Assembly (NCBI GenBank): GCA_003508835.1 | Contig: PUFA01000181.1 | Location: 1,178,001 to 1,242,000, forward strand | Direction of reading: 5' to 3' | Origin: Eonycteris spelaea | Lineage: Eukaryota > Chordata > Mammalia > Chiroptera > Pteropodidae | DNA: 64,000 nt | Shown here: positions 24,495 through 37,047 of the stretch, one piece after another | How the letters are laid out: the number at the start of each line of letters is the position of its first letter | Position numbering within the stretch: the stretch's first letter is position 1 | The notes under the pieces: generated by a model | Told to the model about the DNA's origin: nothing | The model's database searches: none | What the model saw: the letters and a program-made list of their open reading frames with translations, nothing else | Position numbers and translations under genes: made by a program

Positions 24495-24950
24495 TTGGTG
24501 ACTTAAGAAAGCAGAAATTTATTCTCTCACAATTCTGGGGGCCAGAAGCCCAAAGTTATTATCACTGGCCATAATCAAGGTTTCGTCAGGGCTGCACTCA
24601 CTGTGGAGCGTATAGTGGAGAATTGCCTCTTCCAGCTTCTTCTGGTGGCTGCTTATATTCCTTGACTCGTGGCTACGTCATGAGTCTGTGCTTCTGTGAT
24701 CGCGTTGACTCCTCTTCTTCTACCTGTCAAGTCTGCTTCTGCCTCTGTCTTATAAGGATACATGTGATTGCATTTAGAGCTCACATAGATAATTCAGGAT
24801 AATTTCCTCATCTCAAATATGTTAACTTAATCGCAGCTACAAAGGCTCTTTTTTCTCATATTTAAAGGTAATATTTTTTTACAGGTCCCAGGGATTAAGA
24901 CTTGATATTTTTGAGGACCATTATTCAACTCCTACATATCCCTTACAATT
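24495..24950. repeat. L1M-type 3' UTR fragment
   Basis: Landmarks agaaatttattctctcacaa, ttctgggggccagaagccca, gtcttataaggatacatgtg and caggtcccagggattaagac follow the order of a common L1M 3' end. It shares its first part with the element at 31497. Confidence 0.65.
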
Positions 24951-24954
24951 CACC

Positions 24955-26075
24955 TGTGGTTTTTAGTAGGTTTACAGAATTGTGTAACCATTAAAACAAT
25001 CCATTTTAGAACATTTTCATTACCCTGAAAAGAATCCTCATGCCTATTAGCAGTCATTCCTATTTCTCTCCTAAACTCGGGGCTAAGCAACCTCTAATCT
25101 CCTTTCTGTCTCTTATAGCTTTGCCTCTTTTGGAAATTTCATATAAATTTCATGCAATATGTGGCCTTCTGTCATTAGCGTCTTTCACTTAGCATAATGT
25201 TGTCAAGTTTCATTTATGTTATGGCATGTATCAGTACTTCATTTTTTTATTGCAGAATAATATTCCTGTATATGGACATACCACATTTTATCTATCCATT
25301 CATCATTCAATGGACATTTGGGTTGTTTTTACTTTTTGACTATTGCAAATATGAATATTTGTATATAAGCTTTTGTGTGAATATGTGCTTTCAATTCTCC
25401 TGGGTAGTACCTAGGCATAGAATTGCTGGGTCACATAACTCTATGTTGATCCTTTTGAAGAATTGCCATACTCTTTTCTCCACTGGCTGCACCATTTTAC
25501 ATTCCCACAAACAGTGAATGAGGGTTCCATTTGCTCCACATCTTTGCTAACATTTGTTATTCTTTTGGGTTTTTATTTTTGGTTTTATTCTTATGGGTAT
25601 GAAATGGTAGCTCACTGTGGTTTTGAAATGCATTTTCCTGATGGCTAAAATGGTATTGAGCATCTTTACATGTGTTTATTGGACATTTGCATATCTAGTT
25701 TGGAGAAATATCTACTTAGAAACTTTGACATTTTTTAATTGGTTATTACTGAGTCATAAGAGTTCTTTATATATTCTAGATACAATCCATTGTCTAATAA
25801 TCATTTGCAAATATTTTCTCCTATTTTGTGGGTTATCCTTTTACTGTCCTGATGGTGTTCTTTGAAGCAAGAAAGTTTTAAATTTTGATGAAGTCCAGTT
25901 TTTCTAATTTCTTCTTTTGTTGCTTTTGCTTTTGGTGTCATATTTCAGAAATCATTTCCTAATTCAAGGTTATAAAGATAGACATTTATGTTTTATGGTT
26001 TTAACTCTTGCATATATATCTATTTAATTTTTGATTCATTTTGAGTTCATTTTTCTATATAATGTGAAGAATTAA
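24955..26075 (-). repeat. Antisense L1 3' part (1.1 kb)
   Basis: Reads on the minus strand as L1 ORF2 C-terminus and 3' UTR. Plus-strand landmarks: tttcacttagcataatgttg, atctatccattcatcattca, cacataactctatgttgatc and tcctattttgtgggttatcc. 5'-truncated, many stops. Confidence 0.8.
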
Positions 26076-27531
26076 AATCCTTTTAAAAAGTATTTGATAA
26101 GTCAAAGAGGTAAAAAATAAATAAGAATATAAAGAATCTATTATATTATCAGTAAGACTTATTATATAAGTATGAATCAAACTTCATTCCCTATAGTGAT
26201 ACTATTCCAGTTTTCGTGGAATACTGGTCAAAATTTATTATAAATGGGCCACCAAGAAAACCTTATAAGTTCTAAAAACCAGAAATCTGACATATTAGAT
26301 TCTCTTATTATGTAATAAAACTGGAATAATAAGCCAATTTTAAAATTACTTAAGCCCAACAATTTGGAAATTTAAAAAATTCTCTCTTTAATAATTTTTG
26401 GGTCAAAATCTTACACCAAATTTTATGGAATGCTACTAAATGTTTACTCAAATGAGAAATTATAGTCTTAAACTTTTAAAAATGAGGTGGGGTGAGGAAT
26501 TTTAAAAACATAGATATGTATAAAAATAAATAACTATATAAATATTCTCGTAACCTAGAATTAATTTGTAAGACCATGATTATTATAAAACTTTCCAAGA
26601 AAAAGTTATTCAATTTTGTAAAAATTATCATGACCAAAAAATTAATTTAAACAATACAAAGATGGGAATTTTAAAATCACCGTAAATTTCTTACCCAGAA
26701 ATAACCAATGTCACCTTTAGGATAGCATCATTTTAAACAGCTTTAAATACTTTGTCTCAATAGATAGATGGGCCTTTGGCAATGAAGATGATCATAAATT
26801 TTATTATGAAATTTTAATTACACAAAATTAAAACATTTAATTATACTTGATTCTAACTGAAGAAAGAGAAGCAAGTAAAAATAAGAAAATTGCTGAAATT
26901 GAACATAACTTCTTACAAAAGTTATTCTAAAATCATTCTAAAAAAAGATCATATGATGAAGATCAGAAAGGTCGCACTTATTATTTTTTTAATCATATAG
27001 TTCAATTATAGAAATAACAATTGACACCCTATTAAAAATTTTAAAAGATGAAGGTATTTAATATTTCCTCACCTCTTTCCATATTTTTTCTTGTATTTTC
27101 CAATTTTAATTAGTTATCTTCTAACTTTTATTTTATCCAGATATTTACCATTCATTTTCTTTTTTATAATTACGATTCCCATAGTTTATTAATCTTAGTC
27201 TAATATTTAAATGGATTTGAAGTTCACTTCCTATTCCTTTTAAAATGGCTTTGCCATTCCTAGGTTATTTATTTTTGATTTATCTCTTAAATGGCTGAAT
27301 TTATTGTAAAGCAATTTTTTTCATGAAGGTCACATAGATGCTATATTTTCTAAGTTCTTTTATGTTGAAAATGTCTGCATGTTGCCTCTAAAATTATACC
27401 TTGGATGTGTACACTATAATGAGTCACATTTTCTTTTACCTCAAGACAATATAGACATTGTTTTCTGGTGCTGAATGTTATAAAGTATGATGTCAATTTT
27501 ACTTTTTTCTCCTTTCATTAATTTTAATTAA

Positions 27532-27640
27532 TTAACATATATATACGTATGTATATACATATATATATACACACACACATATATACGTATCATGGATTAC
27601 TATATGTGTATTCATCCATGATATATATATATATCCATAC
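27532..27640. repeat. (TA/CA)n region with inverted repeat
   Basis: Alternating purine-pyrimidine tract. The 10-bp arms tatcatggat (27588-27597) and atccatgata (27614-27623) are perfect inverted repeats about 16 bp apart and could form a hairpin. Confidence 0.8.
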
Positions 27641-28528
27641 AATTAAAGGAGAAAATGGATACAGGTGATATATATCTGGTAATACTTGATACAAACTCAT
27701 TAGCATTCTACATAATACCTTTGTGGGTATCTATCTATCTAAGTTTGTTTTGAATGGGTAGTTTGGGCTATCAATATTAGTTTTCCTGACATTTCCCAGC
27801 TTCCCTTCCTGAAATGGAAATAACACATATTCATGTACTTTCATTTTAAATGAGGACTGTTACATTAATTAGAAACCAAGAAAGTATTTTTTGTGTAGAA
27901 ATATTTATTGAAAATATTTAATTATCTGATCAATAAATCATGGAGTTATATGACACATGACATAGAAGTAGTGTTTGGCATACTTGCTTTTAAAAAGATT
28001 TGCTTTAAGGCTATTTTGTCAGAACCTGTTTAATGAAACTGGAAGAAAATGAAATCAATGTTAGGTTTTAAGTCAAGATGTTACACACAGGTGCCATCCA
28101 GTGGAGAAACTCTGCCATGCAATTGCTCTGCTGATGGTTTGTAATGAGCAGTGTACTTAGCTCTCAGGATGGATCATGTTTGGAGAAAATGAAGTCATTA
28201 AGAAATAATTGCTGCAGAAAAAAAGACAAATGGAGAGATGGTCACAGATGCCTCCATGTACATATTTTTTCCTAGCTTATCTGTTTTCTGGGTAGGTAAT
28301 GAACAGATATGATGTTTTTGTTACTATAACTCTCTACTTTATTCTAGTATGAAGACCAAAAGTAACTATTTTTAGAATATTTACTTCTTAGTTTTTTTGG
28401 CTATTAAGTATATACTGAATATTTACTCTCTGTGCTAGAAGAAATGTCAAAATTAGAAGTTGTATTTCTTACTCTTAAGGACTAAATAATGCATTGTTGT
28501 ATGGGAGTGTGCCTGTGGGTATATGCAG

Positions 28529-28529
<1 letters not shown>

Positions 28530-28569
<40 letters not shown>

Positions 28570-28582
28570 CGCACGTGCGCGT
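28530..28582. repeat. (GT)n followed by (GC)n
   Basis: About 15 GT, then GCGCGCGCGCGC, then ACGTGCGCGT. Uninterrupted alternating purine-pyrimidine of over 45 bp with a GC core, the kind of tract that favours Z-DNA. Confidence 0.95.
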
Positions 28583-31496
28583 GAATGCATAAATAGACAT
28601 GCTGATAAAACCAGAGTAGGATCCAGGGAATGGAAGGATCAAAATAAAAGCAAATTAAGGACATGTACCACAAAAAGACAATTGTGAAGTGATGAACAGG
28701 TAAAAAATATTATGAATTAATATATTCATCACTGCCAAGGGATGCATAGTAAAAGAAAAATGAGAATTCAGTGAGGCAGGTCTCATGTAGGAAACTCATC
28801 TGGTGGTTATGAGTTTTAAATTTTTCTACCTGCCATACCATGTATCTCCTTTAAAAGAACCTTAAGAGCAATGCTTTAAACATTTATGTATTGACAGGAA
28901 CAATTTAAAATATATAAGGTATTGGTTTCTTTGAGACTGTTATATTTTGTTTTATAAGTTGAATATTTAGGCACACATGAGGTATGTTTTGGAAGAATGT
29001 CAGGCTTGTTTTAAATTCTCAGAATACTCTGGTTCCCAGAGTATTTTTAAAATTGTTTTAATACTGATATTGAGTTTTTCAAGTAGATATTGTGTTCCCT
29101 ATACAAATTTAAAAAGGAACAGAAGTCTTAACCCTTAGAGTTAATTCTGTGGGCTCCTGTTAGCAATACAAACTGCATTGTCTTGTGCTCAGGCCAGGAG
29201 TAAGTAGGTGCTGATAAGTGGCCCAGTCCTGAAATTCCCAGATTTCAATCTTATGGCAGATCTACCCTTTTATTTCACTATGTGATTAGTTAATTTGTTT
29301 ATCAATAGAAGACCATTTCAAGTATATATTTTTTATCTTAATGTCATTAATGTGGATATAGAAAATTTAGTTAACTTTTTAGGTAAGAGGGTTCTCTTAA
29401 TTTCCTGAGCTTTTTGAACTCTACAATACCCTTCATTTTGATGAATTTCCTACTAATCTGCTTCAAGAGAATTCTGAGAGATAAGCGTGTCTAAATTTTA
29501 CGTGGTATGTCTTAAGGTAAATCTTACCTTGAGTTGTTAAAGTGCCCATAATTTTTAAAATGACATTCCCACAAGTGGCTATATGCCTCTCTCCAAAAAA
29601 AAGTTTCTGTAACGTGATTGATTGTTTAGAACTTAGAAACTCATTACCCAGATAGAAGTAGTATTTCATATCGTGGCTGGGGTCTTTGATGTCAATGTGC
29701 CTGAAATGGAGTTCTTAATAAGAGTGACTATTTCTGTGAGAAAAATTGTATCAGAAGAAGATGGCACACCACGCATTTGCCAGGGAAAGGGAATTTCTTA
29801 TCTCTAAACCATTGATGATGACTACGTACAAGATCTTTAGTATGAGAAGGGTTTGTGGAGTGAGGGGAAAGGATGGCCTCAGGTAGAGTAGAGCCTCCAA
29901 AGACCCCAGAGTAAGTTGCTGAGGGAGGTGACTTCTTATCAGATCCTCTTCCTCCACCTCTGGTGACTCACTTCTATTTCTATTGATACTATCAGTTGGC
30001 TCTGGCCTGGATTATATTCTTTCCTGATTTATTCTTTTCACGGTCCCCTAAACTCTTCCCTCCAAAGTAATATAAAGCATAGCTTTCTCAGACAAGGGTG
30101 AATCCTTTTAAAAGACTGTTCTCTAAGGAAGTGTGGCCTGCTTATCAGTTCTGCTCCAGACTAATGTCTCGGATTATCATTTGTGTTCATCATTCTCAGT
30201 TATCTATAACAAACATTTAGATATTTTTGTCTTGTGATTACATAAATACAACAAAGAATTGAGAATGGGTGAATGCATACAATAGGCTAAAACTCTCCAT
30301 ATAGTTTGCTTTATGTGTATTTGTCCCAATGGTGATGGGGATGGTGATAAGAAGATGCCACAGACACAGTTAAAGGCTGTTAAGTTTATGGCAAAGGATA
30401 CAGATACTTACAGAAATATTTTGTTATATAAAGCAGGATATGATGCAGAATATGACAGAGGTTCCCAAAGCTCCTCACAGAAATTAGACTATTGGCATGG
30501 ATTAAGGTAAGGGTTTCAAAGCAACTCGGTTTGCCTGGGACTTAGGAGTTTCCTGGTAAAACCAGGAAAGTCCTAGGCAAAGTGAGGCAGTTGGTCACCC
30601 TAATTGAGGAGTTTGCTTTGCTTTGACCTTATTTCTCACTTTATCATTATGGAGACTCTGGCCACACATCTACCCACTTACCAAGGGCAAATGAAAACAA
30701 CTCAACATGTTCCTGTTTACTGTGAGACTTGATAAAGTGAGAGTCAGTTTCCTGGAGCATCCTTCAGTAGGCCTGGGCTGCAAGTAGTCTGAGGATATAT
30801 AATGGACTTAAGAATAATTATATGCAAAAAAACAACAAATACTAGAGTGGGATTCAGATATTAACTTTGGATTCTGCCACACTAAGGAACTGGTGCATCC
30901 CTTGGCCAAGAGAAATAAGGGCCATGCCTCTGCTGGATTCTCTTCTTTGGAACTTGATCTGCTCTTGCTCCATAGCAGGCTGCTTTGAGATGGTCACTTC
31001 GTTCTACTCAGTTGTTTTATATTAATTGCATAGTTAGAGGCTTTCAAATCAACATGGCTCAAAGTTTACATTTTAAATAGAAAAGCTTCATCAACTGTAC
31101 CAAAAGATTGTCTTTTCTTTAACTTATTCTACTAAATCCAGGCTTTGTATTCCACTCCCCCCCCCACATTATTAGTATATATCTGAGTGGCTTTCTATTC
31201 TATTATTTGTAATTTTGTGTTTTGTAATTTTTGTTTTGTTTTGCTCATTTTGTTTTTCATGTGCTTTGAGCTATGGCAGGGAAGGACAGAATGATGGCTT
31301 TGGGGAGGTAGAGATAGCAACATATTGTGAAACTACATGAGGAAACCTTGCAGGGAAAAGGGGAATTTTAGGCCATGGAAATGGGAGGGCTTGTGGTGAA
31401 CTATCCTCCAAGTTGGTGTGTGTCTTCCTAGGTGTTCTTCAACTGTAAGAAATACATAAATCCTAGAACTGCCTGATGAGTAATTCCTTATTATTT

Positions 31497-31885
31497 GTAT
31501 TAGTTTCCTAGGGCTGCCATAACAAAGTACCATAGACTGGGTGACTTAAACATCAGAAATTTAATTTCTCGCAATTCTGAAGGCTAGAAGTTCAAGGCAA
31601 AGTATCAGGGTTGGTTTTTTTGAGAGCTTCTCTCCTTGGCTTGCAGATGGCCATCTTCTCCCTGTGTTTTCTCATGGTCTTACCTCTGTACATGTCTGTT
31701 TCCAAATTTCCTCCTCTTTTAAGGACTAAAGTCATATTAGCTTAGGGCTCACCCTAATGATCTCATTTTAATTTGATTACCTTTAAAGATCCTATTTCAA
31801 TATGGTCACATTCTGAGGTACTAGGGGTTAGGTCTTCAACGTATGAATTTGCTAGGGACACAACTCAGCACATAACATTGCCTAA
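31497..31885. repeat. L1M-type 3' UTR repeat
   Basis: A well-preserved copy of a common mammalian repeat: gtattagtttcctagggctg (31498), aagtaccatagactgggtga, gatggccatcttctccctgt, caatatggtcacattctgag. I believe it belongs to L1M 3' ends, but the family name is not certain. Confidence 0.7.
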
Positions 31886-33004
31886 GTTTCATTTCATCAG
31901 TAGGGGTAAATTGTGTGTTTCAGTCTGTGACTTTTATTATTATTGGACATTAAATGGGGACTTTGTTCAATTCTTTTGTTTTTAAAAAGCAAGTTTTTAA
32001 AAAGCAAAAGAGTTAAAGTAAATTTAAACTGTGTGAACACACCACCTCTTCAATGATAGATAGCAAATATACTTTGTGTATTTTAATATTCTTAGTCCTT
32101 GTTTGCAGACACTCCTGAAAACGTTATTTGCTACCAGTTTGGAAATTAATACCTAAGATAGTTTTCAAATACAGTTTTTTTTTTTCTATTGCTCTTACAT
32201 CACCCAGTTCAGCAACTCTCCAGTATATCTAGTTAAATTAAATGTGAATCTCAATGGCCAAGAGCTGTAGAATCTAATAGTAGTTACGAACCTGTTAAAT
32301 GTGACATCATATTCTTAATATTGTGAGTTTTTCAAAACAGAAAGGGAAAGCCTCAGATTCATTACATTGGAACCCAGCACACAAAGACAATCTGATTAAG
32401 TACAATTTAAATGTTTAACAGCTCACAGAGCTATTAAAGTGAAGGATATTAGTAGTTAATTATATTCTTAAATTAATTTAAGCAATTATTTTGGGGTTTA
32501 TGGGTGTTAATTGATTTATTCCTTAGGAAGATATGAAAACACAAGGCTATTATATGTTTTCACTTTTTCTGATTTTACAAGAGATACCTGCAAACTGCTA
32601 TAATTGTTCTATTTGGAATTTTATTTGTAGTTGAGTTGGTAACTGGTAGTCTTTATGACATACAGCTCACACTTATAGAACATGACCACTCAGAAAACCC
32701 ATAGGTTATAAATCCAGAATGTTGAAGTGTGTCCAAGAAATAGTTAAACTAATTTTTGCTTTAATAGCATTCCCACAGCCAGAAAACTCATATGGCTTTG
32801 AGGTCAATTCCAAAAAGCTTAATATAAAACAGGATGACTCTTTTCATGAATCAGTAATTGTTTTCAGCATTAGGGAATTGAGCCACAGTATTGCCAGAAA
32901 ATGTCAACTATTCAGTAATTCTACCTTAGTAATTAGGAAAATACCGGCTATGCAAGCAAAAAGTGATTAAGAATCAAGCAACAGGATCTTAGGATACTGG
33001 TATA

Positions 33005-33081
33005 ATTAGGATCAGTTGCCCCAGACCATCTAGTTTAACAGTTTTCAAAATTTAGTAAGCACAAGAATCATCCAGAGAGCT
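33005..33081. mobile_element. MER5A left part (hAT-Charlie)
   Basis: Contains aagcacaagaatcatccaga, the MER5A end. The element is cut at agagagct by an L1 and resumes at 34799. Confidence 0.75.
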
Positions 33082-33084
33082 GCA

Positions 33085-34798
33085 TTTTTTTTTTTTACTA
33101 AAGAGTTATTGGTACTTGTCCTTCTTATGTATGTATGTATGTATGTATGTATGTATGTATGTATGTATGGTGATATTGGGTAAGGAATCTAATAAGTTTC
33201 AGCTGTACAATTAAATATATATAATATATATATATTTTTTTTTTACACACTGTGTTCACTTATTCACTTCCTATAGTTAGATTTCTTTCTGTCACCACGT
33301 ATTTGACCCCCTTTATCCTGCCTACCTACCCTCAGGTAACCACTAGTCTATTGTCCATGTCCATGAGTCTGTTTGTCCTGATTTTAGGTTTAATCCCATA
33401 TATAAGCAATATCATGTGATTTTTCTGTTTGGCTTATTTCACTTAGCATGATTATCTTGAGGTCCATCCATATTGTTGCAAATGCAGTATTTCATCTCTT
33501 CTTATAGCTGAGTAATATCCCGTTGTATATATATACCACAGCTTCTTTATCCAGTTATCTATCATAGGACACTTTGATTGCTTCCATGTCCTGGACACTG
33601 TGAATAATGCTGCTATGAACATTGATGTGCAAATATCTTTTGGATATGAGTTTTCAAGTCTTTGGCATAAATACCTAGTAGAAGGATTGCTGCATCATAT
33701 GGTAAATACATTCTTAGTTTTTTAGGGACACTCCATACTATTTTCCATAGTGTCTGTACCAACTTGCAGTTCCACCAGCAGTGTGTGAGGGTTTCTTTTT
33801 CTCCACATCCTCTCCAACATTAGTTATTACTTGTCCTATTGATTATAGCTATTTAACATGTGTGATATGGTATCTCCTTGAGTTTTGATTTGCATTTCCC
33901 TGATAGCTAGTGATGTTGAACATCTTTTCATATATTTGTTGGCCATTTGTATGTCTTCTAGGGAAAATGTCTGTTCAGATCCTCTGCCCACTTTTTGATT
34001 GGATCGTTTGATTTTTTGTTGTTATTAAGTTGTATGAATTCTTTGCATATTTTGGATATTAGGCCCTTATGGAGGCATTGCTTGCAAATATATTTTCCCA
34101 TTCAGATGGTTGTCTCTTTACCTTGTTGACAGTTTCTTTTGCTGTGCAGAAGCTTTTTAGTTTGATGTAGTCCCATTCATTTATTTTAGCTTTTACTTCC
34201 CTTGCTTTTGAGGTCAAATTCATAAAATCCTCTTTATGAGTTTAGTTCCTATGTTTTCTTCAATGCATTTTATTGTTTCAGGTCTTATATTCAGGTCTTT
34301 AATCCATTTTGAGTTACTTTTGGTTTGTGGTGATAGACAACAGTCTAGTTTATTCTTTTGCAGGTGGCTTTCCAGTTTTCCCAGCACCATTTATTGAAGA
34401 GGCTTTCCTTTCTCACTGTATGTTTTTGGCTTCTTTGTTGAAAATTATTTGCCCATGTAAATATGGGTTTACTTCTGGACACTCGATTCTGTTTCAATGG
34501 TTTGTGTGTCTGTTTTTCTGCCAATACCATGCTGTTTTGATTACTGTCACTTTGTAGTACAATTTGAAGTCAGGCAGAAGTTTATATTATTACAGGCTTA
34601 TCTCAAAAAACAAGAATGAGCCCAAATAAACAACCTAATGCTTTATCTTAAAAAAGCAGAAAAGAAGAACAAATGAAGCCTAAAGTCAGCAGAAGAAAAG
34701 AAATAATCAAAATTAGAGCAGAAATAAATAAAATTGAAAACAACAACAACAACAACAAAGAAGAAGAAAAAATAAATGCAACAAAAAATAAATGCAAC
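33085..34798 (-). mobile_element. L1 with 5' inversion (twin priming)
   Basis: 33085-34580 is the L1 3' part in antisense (starting from a T-run, with landmarks ttcacttagcatgattatct, aacatcttttcatatatttg and cagcaccatttattgaagag). From about 34585 to 34798 L1 ORF2 sequence continues in the opposite, sense orientation (acaggcttatctcaaaaaac). This is the usual product of twin-primed reverse transcription. TSD-like agagagct / agagaact flank it (33074-33081, 34799-34806). Confidence 0.85.
33125..33168. repeat. (TATG)n microsatellite
   Basis: About eleven TATG units within the L1 3' UTR, which probably expanded after insertion. Confidence 0.95.
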
Positions 34799-34935
34799 AG
34801 AGAACTTTTTAAAACTTATATTCTGGGTCCTACTCCCAGAGTTTCTGACTCAGTAGGTGGGGAGTAGGCTCCAAAATTTGCATTTCTAACAAGCTCTCAG
34901 GTGATGTGATCAAAAGACCACACTTTAAGAGCCCC
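34799..34935. mobile_element. MER5A right part
   Basis: Landmarks cccagagtttctgactcagt, gaggggtgg-like spacer and taacaagctctcaggtgatg are the MER5A body. Together with 33005-33081 they make one element split by the L1. Confidence 0.8.
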
Positions 34936-35074
34936 TGATCTCATTGGGTTTTTCCTTCTAAATATGTATGTCAGCAGACAGGACTTTTAATCTATAAATA
35001 AAATTTTCTTGGTCAATTTCTTACCTAGCTCAAAAGGAAAAAAGAACAATGGCTATAGAGGACTTATTATATGA

Positions 35075-35260
35075 AATACCAATGCACTGTACATACACAA
35101 GATCCTCCCCATGACCCCATTTCATAAATGAAGAAACTGGGAATTTCAATGATTCACCCAAGGTTACTCAGCCAGTAAATATAGGAACTGGGATTTGAAC
35201 CCAGACAAGCTCCAAAATGTGAGTTCTTAACCATTATACTATTCTGCTTCCCAAGGTAAC
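35075..35260 (-). repeat. MIR SINE
   Basis: Minus-strand MIR: plus-strand parts aatgaagaaactgggaattt, cacccaaggttactcagcca and ggatttgaacccagacaagc are its complement. Fairly complete. Confidence 0.85.
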
Positions 35261-35569
35261 AGATAAGACCTTAACTGTGCTCATTGATTCATCAAGAATA
35301 ATAAGAATTATGTGGTTTAGGAAGCTAAGGAAACTAAATATTTAGAAAAAGCTCTTTGCTTTTAATTTTTCTCTTTTGATCTCTAAACTAGTTGAATAGT
35401 GATTTATGACTCATTAGAATGGATTCAAGCCTAATGTATCTCTTACATAATACATTCTAAATTTGCCTAGATGATTTTAACGAGGAAGTGAAATATCGAC
35501 TTTATCTTTCATTTCAGAAATTATGTGTCAACAAAATATGCCAACAAAATATTCCATTTTAAGCAAACT

Positions 35570-36010
35570 GTATTAGTTACTATTCTTTAATTGCAAGAAA
35601 GCAATCTGAGCTAATGTAGCTAAAAATGAAATGTGCAGAATCCAAGTATAAGAATATGGTTTGGCTTCAGAAGAGACTAAAACAGGGACTTGGAAAACAT
35701 CGAGTCTTTGCTTTTGATGCTCTCTCTGCTTTCTGATCCATCTATCTCTATGTACAGAATTTCTCTGCATCCTCAGCTCATGTGGAGGAATCTGGTCATC
35801 CAACAATTGTTAAGTTTACATTTGCAGGTCCAGCCTCTTTCAGACACCAACTGGCTATTTCCTAGTCCTAATTCCCAATTCCCAGTGGAGAAAATCTGAA
35901 TCACTTTATTTAGGTTAAGTATCCTCCCCTGGCTCCATCATGTGGCTGTGGACGTAGGATCATTGAGAACAAATTTGGTTACCAGTACAAATTTGGTTAC
36001 AGCTGTGCTT
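35570..36010. repeat. Old interspersed repeat, probably L1M or MER
   Basis: Starts ttagttactattctttaatt; ttgcaagaaagcaatctgag is a recognisable common mammalian block. Includes a local duplication of acaaatttggttac (about 35968-36001). Family not assigned. Confidence 0.4.
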
Positions 36011-36129
36011 GGGACAGAGGAGAAAATCATTGACTGTGAACTCTGCTAAAACTTCAGGAAGAGTCCACTCAGAAACAATTTAAGTGCTTGAGCCATTTGT
36101 CTCTATTATGAGATATTATAGTCAGGTGT

Positions 36130-36540
36130 AGATCAAGAATGTAACATTCTTGACCTATCAAATTAGCTGAAACAAGGAAGACAATATACACTGATGGTGA
36201 GGCTGAGAAAAAATATGCTCATTCATTAGTGGTGGGAGCACAAAAGGGTATAGGCCTGAGTCAAAACCTACCAAAATACAAATGCATTTACCTTCTAAGC
36301 TAGCAATCCCACTTCAGAGAATTTATTCAAACAGGGACCAAGAGAAATGGCCCAGAGTATAGATGTTTCAGATTTTACACTTTCAAAAGAAAAGAAAATC
36401 ATAGACACAGAATACCTTATTGCAATATCAAGAGACAGAAAACAAAAAATATCCATCCCTACACTCTAATAAATAAATGTACCCAGTTCATTAAAACAGA
36501 TGGTCTTATATGCCATACATTGAAAGAAAAACTGCACCCA
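36130..36540 (+). repeat. Old L1 ORF2 3' fragment
   Basis: gtggtgggagcacaaaaggg, ctagcaatcccacttcagag and the following stretch resemble the L1 ORF2 C-terminal and 3' region. Heavily diverged. Confidence 0.5.
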
Positions 36541-36804
36541 ATTTTTAGAACTATTAGTTTACAGGCAACGTTCTATGATTGCTGCTATTCCATACTATGA
36601 GGTAAAAATCTGCCCTATATAATGCTGATGTGATCTAGAGAGGGAAATTTCTCCAAAAATATCTAGTTCTACTGGTATTGTATGGTGTTAGGGACTGTAC
36701 TGATCATATCTCTCTCTGCAGCACAGCCTGTAGAATTGTACTAACATGAAACTGCTTTATCTAAGTGACAGACAAATGATATGGGAAAAAATTGCGGTCG
36801 ATAA

Positions 36805-37047
<243 letters not shown>

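Noticed and set aside
25197..25865. Overlapping + strand frames with hydrophobic stretches
   Set aside because: They run antisense through an L1 ORF2 fragment; hydrophobicity reflects T-rich composition.
28482..28673. Minus-strand frame with Arg-Ala and His-Thr repeats
   Set aside because: Translation of the GT/GC microsatellite.
30313..30510. 65-codon frame beginning MCICPNGDGDGDKK
   Set aside because: The GDGDGD motif looks acidic and EF-like, but there are no splice sites, no neighbouring exon phase and no homology I recognise; a chance frame.
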